DNA from: Sphingomonas sp. CBMAI 2297
GTDB taxonomy: Bacteria; Pseudomonadota; Alphaproteobacteria; Sphingomonadales; Sphingomonadaceae
Length of the DNA: 64,000 bases
Reading direction: 5' to 3'
Assembly (NCBI RefSeq): GCF_029870595.1
Contig: NZ_JAPDIR010000014.1
Coordinates: 55,717-119,716 of the forward strand
Shown here piece after piece: positions 43,001-50,723 of this stretch. The notes beneath the pieces are model-generated. The model searched no databases, was not told the origin of the DNA, and saw only the letters and a list, made by a program, of their open reading frames with translations. Within the stretch, counting starts at the first letter, position 1; each line of letters starts with the position of its first letter. A program made the translations under genes and the position numbers.

Positions 43001-43138
43001 CGCGTCGGGCCGCGCCTCCTGCGCATGCGCAACCCCCAGCGGCACGATCGTGGTGATCGCCAGGCTGGTAGTGGTCAGCAGGACTTTGCGGAACATATCC
43101 GATCTGGATGCGCTCCCGACAGTGCGACAAAAGGCCAT
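40088..43138 (-). CDS. TonB-dependent receptor 3 (N-glycan importer candidate)
   Basis: A 1016-residue receptor of the same large family as receptor 1. A hydrophobic signal segment ends at AHA (about residue 39 from the chosen start). EAILVTGYRASIQEAL follows, then the plug motifs AEDIGKFPDKNVADALQRVPGV and KTVSVRGLQAG. The barrel ends GGVTYKF. The ATG at 43138 is favoured by GGGAGAGGGG just upstream; an ATG at 43096 would give a standard-length signal peptide. Tandem palindromes at 43261-43289 lie about 125 bases upstream. It heads an operon with halogenase-like enzyme 3 and GH125, and is the likely port for high-mannose glycans released by the neighbouring GH85. Confidence 0.93.
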   Translation of the reverse strand: MAFCRTVGSASRSDMFRKVLLTTTSLAITTIVPLGVAHAQEARPDAAATQEEEGEAILVTGYRASIQEALRQKRDANAIVEVITAEDIGKFPDKNVADALQRVPGVVITRDGGEGKTVSVRGLQAGLTLTQLNGNYIASSETNDEASRSFNYVLLPSNMLSSAELYKTPEARIDEGGIGGTVILKTRRPLDLPAWSGFVTAEGTYSDTSAKVDPQLSGMISWRNEAETVGLLVGTTWQRRTNRSMEFSTESWTWYSDNNARSAVDVNGKALDPQPSKWWGGSGFNDQNGKHYSDFFLPTSVNFAVRDEQRERLGIQATAQLKPFHNLTLTANYFRFDLKGDYALNMLKIPEWNLARVSWDGNYAGGRLLNGLTLDPSGTIATGAEYRKLAGRAYYCNETQAAAGGKPSGGWGPDDCTIPTPQLTGGYSREKALSQTVDFAVDWENGPWRAALVGGRTWSEGGPSLNFRMSAKPRRFVNGAWQMGNSLSAWNLTGTPSATFSPDLQDNLRAGIAEIDLGSTDSSWKETSISQNYVQADVTRQFESSWLQSIQAGVKYRDGKVHRNTGNTLWYCPGTTTRYQNGCDAQASVARPEYFYAKALGHIEGGFNANVFPGIDFPAYLAQLKARYGDAVRYEEPDFIYNVGEKILSGYTQLNFKADRIRGNIGLRVARTKQHAESTDAIERFLDYFVDGPGGTPQPCTTEPGCESGFLKNEIKEKTFELNTLDKTYTDFLPSLNYAVDLTDRLVLRGAVSKVISRTGYTDIAFPGALNFVSQEYSSDRSAAGGSTDPGWTGSGSNKDLKPFEAWQYDVGLEWYFHPGSVVGVGLFRKDVKNFIVPVTRDQQVTIGGNTVTVRNFSTSANGRNGVSKGIELYAQHTLDFGLGFQANFTYNDTNMAAVMLDGKEIARSPLVGSAKTQLNATIFYESEKFLARASYNRRGELVGGLHNGLSIYSEPYQQVDLNVAYNITKQLVLSASVLNLTKEEQRAHLGNDTKARLWTNNYSGRIVYGGVTYKF

Positions 43139-43260
43139 TGCCCCTCTCCCTTTCAAGCGGGCGGCGCGTTGACCGCTAGCCGCCATTTCCTCCCCGATTC
43201 CATCGTCCGCCTTGACCCTGCCCTTGACGCATCCGCCGGGCTCCGGTTCGACGATCCAAA

Positions 43261-43289
43261 TGTAATCGATTACAAAGTTATCGATTACA
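43261..43289. promoter_or_regulatory. Tandem LacI-type operators upstream of TonB receptor 3
   Basis: TGTAATCGATTACA (43261-43274) is a perfect 14-base palindrome. AGTTATCGATTACA (43276-43289) follows 15 bases later with two mismatches to it. The same motif recurs before the symporter operon and before the ROK operon, which strongly suggests a common LacI-family repressor, probably the one at 52808-53827. Confidence 0.8.
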
Positions 43290-43344
43290 TTTCCTTTGTC
43301 AAACGCTTTTATTGCAGCCGGGCCGAGCGATTGATACCGGTTTC

Positions 43345-45108
43345 CTATCCTGCCGGAGAACAGCGGCCCTTAATGGCTATCTTCCCTAGATTCAAAGGCT
43401 TGGGATAACCGCGCTCGATCATGAGGGAAATTCGCCGTATCGCCTTCCCGGCCAATGGCCCGAGGCACCAGCGGCGTTCCCGCCACACGCCCGTGGCGGC
43501 CAGGGGGTGAAGTGATTCGCTGCCATCGACCATCGTCAGGCGCAGCGCATAGCCCGGCGACGGGACGATCGCGGTGACCGAGAGCTCCGTCCGCGCGTCG
43601 ATCGGCAGGTCGGTTAGGAACAGCGGCACCTCGGCCGGAGCGTGCAGCGCCGCCACGGGCAGCACCCGCAGCGAGCTGCCGCCCTGCCAGGCGCGCCGGA
43701 AATCATAGCCGATCTCCAGCCGGGCGGCCGGGCTATGGGCGAATTGCCAGCTCGGGAGCGGGTCCTGCCGCGCCATGTCGTGCCACGAGCCGCCGACGAC
43801 ATGCCCATCCCGGGCATCGATCAGGCCGTGCCCGGTGTTGAAGCTGGTCTCGAACGGCAGCTTCGCGATCACCGAGCGGGCGGGCACCAGCGCCGCCAGA
43901 CCTTCCCACGCCCCGGTCCGCATCGCTTCGGTGGCGTTGCCCGTGGCCATGTTGCGGTCGTCGCCCGCGAACAGGCGAACCTCGCCGTCGTAGAAGCGCT
44001 TCACGTCGCGCGGATCGGCGCGAAAATCGCCGAACGCGCCGCCGGCGTTGAAGTTGAAGTTCGGCGCGAACAGCGCGATCGAGCCCAGCGCGGGCCCGTC
44101 CCCCTGCTCGCGCAAGTCGCGCAGCCAGCGCTTGTTGCCGAACGCCCGCTGCGCATTGTCCCGGGCGGGCCAGAGATCGGCGCCGATGAACAGCGCGTAG
44201 CGGTCACGCCCCCTCGCCTCCGCCAGCGCCGCGCCCGCGCGCAAGCCGGCGGGCGTCCATTGATAGTTCAGGAACATCGCGTCCGCCACGCGCGTCGCGC
44301 CATCCTGCAGCAGCGCCGCGTTACGGGGGTCATAGGCGTTCTGCCACTGGACGCGGCCATTGGGCAGCATCGCGTCGTACCAATGGATTTCCATGCCCCG
44401 GGGGGCGATCCGCGTCAGATACGCCATGAACCGCGCCATGCGCCCGCCAAGCTCGGGCGAGACGTCCGTCTCCTGATTGATCAGCCACCCGTCAAAGCCA
44501 TAGTGGCGCGCGATCTCGACCAGGCGATCGGCCGCCGGGAAGCGACCCTCGCCATCCTCGCGCAGAAAGGCCTCCAGCGTCTTCGCCGAACCGCCCCAGG
44601 CGAGCGGCGCGAAGAATGCCGTGCCGATCACCTTCACGCCGTTGCGATGCGCGGTATCGACCCAGGGCCGGGCCGGGATCATCACATTGCGCTCCGCCGC
44701 GCCGGCGAACCACGACAGCACATCGATCTGCGCCCAGTGCGTGAAGGTGTAGAGATTGAACCGGGGCTGCGGCGCCAGATAATTGGCGAAATTGTTCATC
44801 CCGTCCGGCGCGAACAGCACGCGGACCCTCGGGTCCAGCCTGGCAGCGGGATCGGGCCCGGGCCCGGGATCGAGCATCCGGCTGGCGAGCGGCTCGCGCG
44901 AGACATTGCGCGCATCGGCAAGCGGACCGGCCGCTTCCCAGGCGAAAAGCTGTTCCACGCTGAGCGCGAATGGCGGCGAGAGCGCCAGAGGCGCGTCCGC
45001 GGATTGCGGCGCCCGGGCGAACGCCGCGCATCCGGGCAACGCAAGCGCGAGGGCGACGGCGAATGCGGTGCCTCCCCACAAGGTGGCGCGGATGCGGGCG
45101 CGTGCCAC
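43345..45108 (-). CDS. GH85 endo-beta-N-acetylglucosaminidase, lipoprotein
   Basis: A 587-residue family 85 ENGase, which cuts between the two core GlcNAc residues of N-glycans. The catalytic pair is in YGFDGWLINQETD (N211 and E213, the Asn-x-Glu arrangement used for substrate-assisted catalysis). Other family blocks are NLYTFTHWAQIDVLSWFAG and MEIHWYDAMLPNGRVQWQN. The N-terminus ends in LPGC (C27), a plausible lipobox, so the enzyme is probably anchored in the outer membrane. A C-terminal beta-sandwich region follows (about 430-580). A GTG start lies directly after the GH2 stop codon. It is the last gene of the symporter-GH92-GH2-GH85 operon. Confidence 0.9.
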   Translation of the reverse strand: MARARIRATLWGGTAFAVALALALPGCAAFARAPQSADAPLALSPPFALSVEQLFAWEAAGPLADARNVSREPLASRMLDPGPGPDPAARLDPRVRVLFAPDGMNNFANYLAPQPRFNLYTFTHWAQIDVLSWFAGAAERNVMIPARPWVDTAHRNGVKVIGTAFFAPLAWGGSAKTLEAFLREDGEGRFPAADRLVEIARHYGFDGWLINQETDVSPELGGRMARFMAYLTRIAPRGMEIHWYDAMLPNGRVQWQNAYDPRNAALLQDGATRVADAMFLNYQWTPAGLRAGAALAEARGRDRYALFIGADLWPARDNAQRAFGNKRWLRDLREQGDGPALGSIALFAPNFNFNAGGAFGDFRADPRDVKRFYDGEVRLFAGDDRNMATGNATEAMRTGAWEGLAALVPARSVIAKLPFETSFNTGHGLIDARDGHVVGGSWHDMARQDPLPSWQFAHSPAARLEIGYDFRRAWQGGSSLRVLPVAALHAPAEVPLFLTDLPIDARTELSVTAIVPSPGYALRLTMVDGSESLHPLAATGVWRERRWCLGPLAGKAIRRISLMIERGYPKPLNLGKIAIKGRCSPAG

Positions 45109-47691
45109 TCAGCGCTCCGCCGCGGCGGCCCGCTGGACCGGCCCCTCGAGCGCAGCCGGGGCCGGCGCGATCGCATGCGCGTCCCGGACCGAAGTCACGC
45201 GGAGCGTCGCCGGATCGAAACAGCGGCCGTCGCGGGCCCGCACCACTCGCGCTTCCCCGGCGAGCAGATCGAAGAAATTGTCGTCGAAATTCAGGCTCCC
45301 CCCCGAGGCATCGAGAACGGCGGCCGCGACATGGACCGCCCGCGCGAACCGCCGCGCGCTGATCCGCACGGCGTCGGGCCCCAGTATCTCGATTTCGATC
45401 CCGGGCTCGGGCAGCGCCGCGGCGTGGAGCATTTCCGGATGAACGATGTTCGCGGCCAGCGTCTCGCCCTCCCGCACCAGCCGCAAGGTCAGCAGCGTGC
45501 GCCCCCGATCCAGTGCCGGCAAATCGTCCGCGGAGACCAGCAGCAGCGCCCGCGCCTCGTTCGCGCCGATCCGGACGGCACGCACCTCGCGCCACAGCAC
45601 TACGCCATCGAAATCGACCAGTTCGACTACCAGCTCGGCGTCGAGATCCTCCATGCGGTCGGACACGCCATGGATGCGGAACCCGCCCTCATGCGCCTCG
45701 GCACAGACCAGGACCGGCGCGAACGAGCGCGCGGCCTGATAGTGCAGCGCCTTCCATTGCCCGTAATAGTCGATCCCCGACCAGGAGACGGCCGGCCAGC
45801 AATCGTTGAGCTGCCAGTAGAGCGATCCCATGCAGATCGGCATGTTGCGCCGATGCGCCTCGAAGGCGACGCGCAGTCCATCCGCCTGGAGCACCTGGCT
45901 GAGGTAGCAGAACTGCTCAAAACCGGCCGGTTCACCGAAAGCCTCACGCACGAAACGGCCGATGATCGCATCGCCCCGCGCATGCTTCTGGTGCACCGAG
46001 AGCACGGGTGAGCCGAGCACGCGATCCTCGGGCGCGGTGAAGCGCTGGATCGAGTCCAGCAGCGGATAGGACTGGAAGCCATATTCGCTCATGAAGCGCG
46101 ACAGCCGCTCGCCATAGGTCGCGAAGGGCAGCTCGCCGTGCCACACGCCCCAATAATGGCCGTCGCCGCGCATGTCGTCGGCCGGATCGTTCCAGTGCCC
46201 GATCGGCGATGACGGGAAATAGAAGCGACCCGGATCGAGCCGGGCGACGACATCGGGCAGCAGTTCGTCGAACAGCCGCGCATTTCCCGCCACCATCGCG
46301 GCGAACTGCGTGGCGGAATATCCGAATTTCTCGGGCCATTCCCAATGGGCCACGCCCAGGCTGATCTCGTTGTTGCCGCACCACAGGGCCAGGCAGGCGT
46401 GATGCCGCAGCCGGCGCACCGCCTGCGCGGCCTCTTCCTCGACCAGCTGGAGGAATGCCGCGTCCGAGGGATAGAGCGTGCACGAGAACATGAAATCCTG
46501 CCAGATCAGGATGCCGTGCTCGTCGGCGAGATCGTAGAACAGGTCGCTTTCGTACACGCCACCGCCCCAGACGCGGAGCATGTTCATGTTGGCGTCCGCG
46601 GTGTCGCGAAACAGCTGGCGATGGCGCTCGGGCGTGACTGCTTCCTGGAAGCTGTCCTGCGGGATGTAATTGGCCCCCTTCATGAACACCGGGCGGCCGT
46701 TCACCTTGAGATAGAAGCATTCGCCATGCGCATCGGGCTGGTTGACCACTTCGACGGTGCGCAATCCGATCCGTTGCGTGGTGAGATCGATCGTGCCGTC
46801 CCGATCGACCAGCCGCAGGGTGAAGCCGTAGAGATGAGCCTCGCCCAGGCCGTTGGGCCACCAGAGGCGGGGAGCATCCACCATTGCCGCGATCCGGTGC
46901 GTCCCCGGGCCCGGCGCGAGCGTCACGGGCTGCCGGACGGGAGGCACATCGGGCCGGTCGCAGGTCAGCTCCAGCCAGGCCTCGCCGCCCGCCTGCCCCT
47001 CGATCTCGACGGTGAAGGCCAGCTCGGCCCGTTCCGGCGACAGGCTGACAATCTCGTGCCGCAGCTCGGCGATGCGCGCGGTACGCACAATGTCGAGCCA
47101 GACCGGCCGCCAGATGCCCGAGGTGACGTATTTCGGGCCCCAGTCCCAGCCGAAATGATAGGGCGCCTTGCGCACATAGACGCTGGCGTGATCCGCCGTC
47201 TTGTCGTTCTCGGCCGGGTAGAGCACGCCTTCGCGCGCGCGCCGCTCGGCGCCGAGCGCAACCGGCGACCTGAACAGGATCGCCAGTTCGTTGCCGCCCG
47301 GACGCAGCAGCGCCCGGCACTCGGCCCGGTGGATGCAGAACATGTTCTCGGCCCGCAGCAGCGGAACGCCGTTGAGCACGACCGAGCAACAGGTATCGAG
47401 CCCTTCGAAGACCAGCGCGACGCTGTCCGCCGCCAGATCCTCGTCCGACACGTCGAACGTGCAGCTATATTCCCAGTCCTCGTCCTCGATCCATTGCAGC
47501 CGAAGCTCGGCGTCACGCGCGAAGGGGTCGTCGATCGCGCCGTTGCGCAGCAGGTCGGTGAAGTTCGAGCCGGGCACGCTGGCCGGCATCCACGCAGCAT
47601 CGCCGGCGCGGCGAAACACCCAGTTCTCGGCAATCGGAATGCGCCGTCGCAGCGCGGCAGGTGCGGCCATGGCCGCGGCAGAACCGGTCAT
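45109..47691 (-). CDS. GH2 beta-mannosidase, cytoplasmic
   Basis: An 860-residue family 2 enzyme. The N-terminal sugar-binding domain contains KAPYHFGWDWGPKYVTSGIWRP (about 175-196), typical of beta-mannosidases. The catalytic domain shows the acid/base in WCGNNE (E442) and the nucleophile in FMSEYGFQ (E536). There is no signal peptide, so it works in the cytoplasm. The likely substrate is Man-beta-1,4-GlcNAc, the last disaccharide left after GH85, GH92 and GH125. The start overlaps the GH92 stop by ATGA; an ATG seven codons later is an alternative. Confidence 0.92.
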   Translation of the reverse strand: MTGSAAAMAAPAALRRRIPIAENWVFRRAGDAAWMPASVPGSNFTDLLRNGAIDDPFARDAELRLQWIEDEDWEYSCTFDVSDEDLAADSVALVFEGLDTCCSVVLNGVPLLRAENMFCIHRAECRALLRPGGNELAILFRSPVALGAERRAREGVLYPAENDKTADHASVYVRKAPYHFGWDWGPKYVTSGIWRPVWLDIVRTARIAELRHEIVSLSPERAELAFTVEIEGQAGGEAWLELTCDRPDVPPVRQPVTLAPGPGTHRIAAMVDAPRLWWPNGLGEAHLYGFTLRLVDRDGTIDLTTQRIGLRTVEVVNQPDAHGECFYLKVNGRPVFMKGANYIPQDSFQEAVTPERHRQLFRDTADANMNMLRVWGGGVYESDLFYDLADEHGILIWQDFMFSCTLYPSDAAFLQLVEEEAAQAVRRLRHHACLALWCGNNEISLGVAHWEWPEKFGYSATQFAAMVAGNARLFDELLPDVVARLDPGRFYFPSSPIGHWNDPADDMRGDGHYWGVWHGELPFATYGERLSRFMSEYGFQSYPLLDSIQRFTAPEDRVLGSPVLSVHQKHARGDAIIGRFVREAFGEPAGFEQFCYLSQVLQADGLRVAFEAHRRNMPICMGSLYWQLNDCWPAVSWSGIDYYGQWKALHYQAARSFAPVLVCAEAHEGGFRIHGVSDRMEDLDAELVVELVDFDGVVLWREVRAVRIGANEARALLLVSADDLPALDRGRTLLTLRLVREGETLAANIVHPEMLHAAALPEPGIEIEILGPDAVRISARRFARAVHVAAAVLDASGGSLNFDDNFFDLLAGEARVVRARDGRCFDPATLRVTSVRDAHAIAPAPAALEGPVQRAAAAER

Positions 47692-50600
47692 TGCAATAGG
47701 ATCTCATCGAGGAACAGCCATGCCTTGCGCCCGGGCGGGCTGAGGCCTGGCGGCATGGTGCCCGCGGAAAGCACGCGGACTTGATAGTAGCGGAAGCTGC
47801 CGCGCACCGGGATCCGCAAGCGATCGACCGCCTGCCGGATCGCCCGCGGCGCGGCGATGTCGCGGCTGCCCACCAGCGCCAGCACGCCGGCCCGGTCTCC
47901 GGCCCATATCTCGATCCGGCGCGGCACGAGGATGCCGTTCATCGGATCGTCGAGATAGCCGATCGTCGCGCTGCGCACCGGCCGCGACTTGCCCAGGTCG
48001 ATGGTCGCGGTGATGTCGCCCAGCCGCCCCGACCATTTCTTGTCCCCGTAGAAACGGGTGCCGCGCTCCTGGTCGATCAGCATCGCGCCGTCGGCCCGGC
48101 CATAGGGCATGTCGGGCTCGGTGATCCCTATCCGCGGATAGCCGGCCCCGAGCCCGGCGGTAGCGGCACGGGCATAGTGCTTCTCGAAGACCGTGCTCGC
48201 CGCCAGCCCCTGGCGCAGCGTCACCGCCTTCAGCACCGCGTCGCGGCCGATCCGAAGCGGGCGGACGTACCGCGGCGACCGTCCATCCGGCGCGCGACCG
48301 TCAAGCGTATAGCGGATTTCCGCCCCCGGCTCGGCCGTCTTCAGGGCGATGGTGCGCGCGCCGGCGAAATATGCCGAGGCATCGGGATCGAACGGTGCCC
48401 AGGCCGCGCGATGCGGCACCTCCACCGGCGCCTTGTCGTCGAACGCGCCGAGGCTGGTGTCGCGCGGATCGCGTCCCCAGGTTCGGTTCGGCTTCGGCCC
48501 CATCTCGAAGCGCAGCACGCCGCCGGCCATGATCCGATCGTGGCGGATATAGCTATGGGGATAGGGCCTGCCGTCGAGCGTCGCCGACTGGACGAAGATA
48601 TTCTCCGGCGTCAGATTGTCGGCCTCGACGACGAAGCGCCTGCCGCTCTCCAGCTTGATGGTCGCGCGGCGATGATGGGGCGCCGCGAGCTGATAGGTCA
48701 GGTCGCCTGGCGCCACCGGGTAGAAGCCCAGCGTGGCCAGCACGTACCAGGCCGACATCTGGCCCAGATCCTCGTTGTTGACGAGGCCGTCGGGCCGGTC
48801 GGCATACATCTCCCGGATCAGGCGGTTCACATAAAGCTGGGTCAGCCACGGCGCGCCCGCGAGATTGAACAGCCACGCCATGTGGTGGCCCGGCTCGTCG
48901 CCATGGGCATAGCGGCCGATAAAGCCCGAGATGTCGACATGCTGCTCGCCGCCGATCGGCCTGGTATCGGTGAAGATGCCTTCCAGCCAGCGTGCATAGG
49001 CCGCGCGCCCGCCGTGCAGCCGGATGGCGGCGACCATGTCGTGCGGCGTATAGGCCGAATAGGCCCAGATATTGCCCGAGACATAGTGCCGGTTCAGCGT
49101 GTCCCAGGTGTCCATCGGCACCGGCACCCTGCTCCCATCGGCCAGCCGCGGCAGGAGATAGCCGGTGGCGGGATCATGGAGCTGGCGCCAGCCGGTCGCG
49201 CGGGCGGCGAAGCGCGCGGCATCCGCATGCTTGCCGAGCTTCTCCGCGACGCGGCCGATCGCCCAGTCCTCGTAATTCTGCTCGGTGGTCTTGGAGACCG
49301 AGCTTGCCACGTCGGCCGGCACGAACCCATAGGCGAGATAGCCCGCCATGCCGTTCGCGTCATAGACGTTGCTGTGCTTGGTCGTGTCGAACGCGCTGGC
49401 GCGGATCGCGGCATAGGCCGCTTCGGGATCGACTCCGGGAATGCCCTTCAGCACCGCATCGGCGATCGGCGAGACGATGCTGTAGCCGATCATCACGCGA
49501 TTGTCGTGGCCGACGGCCTCCCAGCTCGGCAGCAACAGGCCCTGCTCGGCATGGCGCGACACCATCGAGGCGACGATCTCGCCGTCCTTCCTGGTATCGA
49601 CGATCGTCAGCAGCGGGTGCAGCGCGCGATAGGTGTCCCAGGTGGAGAAATTGCTGAATTGCGGGATGCGCGACTGGCGGACCCGGCCCTCGAGATAATA
49701 GGCGCCGGTGACGTCCGAGATCAGGTTGGGCGCGATCGCCGCATGATAGGCTGCGGTGTAGAACAGCCGCTTCTGCCGCGCATCCCCCTCGATGGTGATG
49801 CGCGACAGGCGCTCCTGCCATTGCCGGGTGGCGTCGGCCAGCGCCGCGTCGAAACTGCGTCCGCGCGCCTCGGCGTCGAAATTCGCCTGCGCGCCGGCCT
49901 GGCCGGTGTGCGAGAGCGCCACGGCGACCTCGACGCCGTCCGCGCCGCCCGGCGCGAACTGCACCAGTGCCTTGATCGCCCTCCCCGCCCGCGCGCGCCC
50001 GGCGACCGGGCGGTCGTCTTCGGTCAGCCGCGCGCTGGCGAAGGGCTGGGAGAAACGCGCGACGAAGAAGACCGAGCGATCGCCCGAGGACTGGCTGATC
50101 GCGCGCTTCCAGCCCCGGATCTCGTGGTCGGAGACGATCTCGATCTCGGTGCGATAGGCATGGTCCCCGACGCTGTGCGTCGGATCGATCACCACATAGC
50201 GTGGCGCGTCACCCCGATAGGTATAGCGATGGAAGCCGGCGCGCATGGCGGCGGTCAGCTCGGCATCGACGTCCGGATCGTCCAGATGGACGCGGTAATA
50301 GCCCGGCCGCGCCAGCTCGCGGGAATGCGAGAAGCGCGAGCGATAGCCCGAGCCGGGATGCTCGGCCGAGCCCGCCTCGGTCGATGGCGAGCGCGTCGGC
50401 ATCAGCAGGATGTCGCCGAGCGCCGACAGGCCCGCCCCGCTGATGTGCGTATGCGCGAAGCCTTTGATGTCCCCGTCGGAATAATGATAGCCCGATGTCC
50501 AATTCCAGCCATTGCGGTCGTTCGACGGGCTGAGCTGGACCATGCCGAACGGCACGGTGGCGCCGGGGAAGACATGGCCGTTGCCGCCGGTGCCGATCAG

Positions 50601-50723
50601 CGGATCGACATAGGCGGTTGGATCCTCGCCCGGGGTCGCCGCCACCGGAGCCTCGCGCGCGCCCGCGCCGACGGCCAGCAACAATGCCGCGGCGGCGAGC
50701 CGCATGCCGCTCCGCCCGATCAT
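47688..50723 (-). CDS. GH92 alpha-mannosidase A with C-terminal accessory domains
   Basis: A 1011-residue exported family 92 enzyme; these are Ca2+-dependent exo-alpha-mannosidases. A signal peptide spans about residues 7-22. Family blocks are YVDPLIGTGGNGHVFPGATVPFGMVQ (38-63), STWDTYRALHPL, HGDEPGHHMAWLFN and NNEDLGQMSAWYVLATLGFYP, which holds the catalytic glutamate. After the catalytic part (to about 745) come a chitobiase-like C-terminal segment (about 790-850, YTLDGRAPDG) and a discoidin-like segment (about 880-1011), not found in GH92 B. It is coupled by ATGA to both the upstream symporter and the downstream GH2. Confidence 0.93.
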   Translation of the reverse strand: MIGRSGMRLAAAALLLAVGAGAREAPVAATPGEDPTAYVDPLIGTGGNGHVFPGATVPFGMVQLSPSNDRNGWNWTSGYHYSDGDIKGFAHTHISGAGLSALGDILLMPTRSPSTEAGSAEHPGSGYRSRFSHSRELARPGYYRVHLDDPDVDAELTAAMRAGFHRYTYRGDAPRYVVIDPTHSVGDHAYRTEIEIVSDHEIRGWKRAISQSSGDRSVFFVARFSQPFASARLTEDDRPVAGRARAGRAIKALVQFAPGGADGVEVAVALSHTGQAGAQANFDAEARGRSFDAALADATRQWQERLSRITIEGDARQKRLFYTAAYHAAIAPNLISDVTGAYYLEGRVRQSRIPQFSNFSTWDTYRALHPLLTIVDTRKDGEIVASMVSRHAEQGLLLPSWEAVGHDNRVMIGYSIVSPIADAVLKGIPGVDPEAAYAAIRASAFDTTKHSNVYDANGMAGYLAYGFVPADVASSVSKTTEQNYEDWAIGRVAEKLGKHADAARFAARATGWRQLHDPATGYLLPRLADGSRVPVPMDTWDTLNRHYVSGNIWAYSAYTPHDMVAAIRLHGGRAAYARWLEGIFTDTRPIGGEQHVDISGFIGRYAHGDEPGHHMAWLFNLAGAPWLTQLYVNRLIREMYADRPDGLVNNEDLGQMSAWYVLATLGFYPVAPGDLTYQLAAPHHRRATIKLESGRRFVVEADNLTPENIFVQSATLDGRPYPHSYIRHDRIMAGGVLRFEMGPKPNRTWGRDPRDTSLGAFDDKAPVEVPHRAAWAPFDPDASAYFAGARTIALKTAEPGAEIRYTLDGRAPDGRSPRYVRPLRIGRDAVLKAVTLRQGLAASTVFEKHYARAATAGLGAGYPRIGITEPDMPYGRADGAMLIDQERGTRFYGDKKWSGRLGDITATIDLGKSRPVRSATIGYLDDPMNGILVPRRIEIWAGDRAGVLALVGSRDIAAPRAIRQAVDRLRIPVRGSFRYYQVRVLSAGTMPPGLSPPGRKAWLFLDEILLQ

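Noticed and set aside
39182..43408. A 1408-codon open frame on the plus strand across TonB receptor 3
   Set aside because: It is antisense to a receptor with clear signal, plug and barrel motifs. High-GC codon bias keeps the opposite frame open; its product is low-complexity and arginine/alanine-rich with no family motif.
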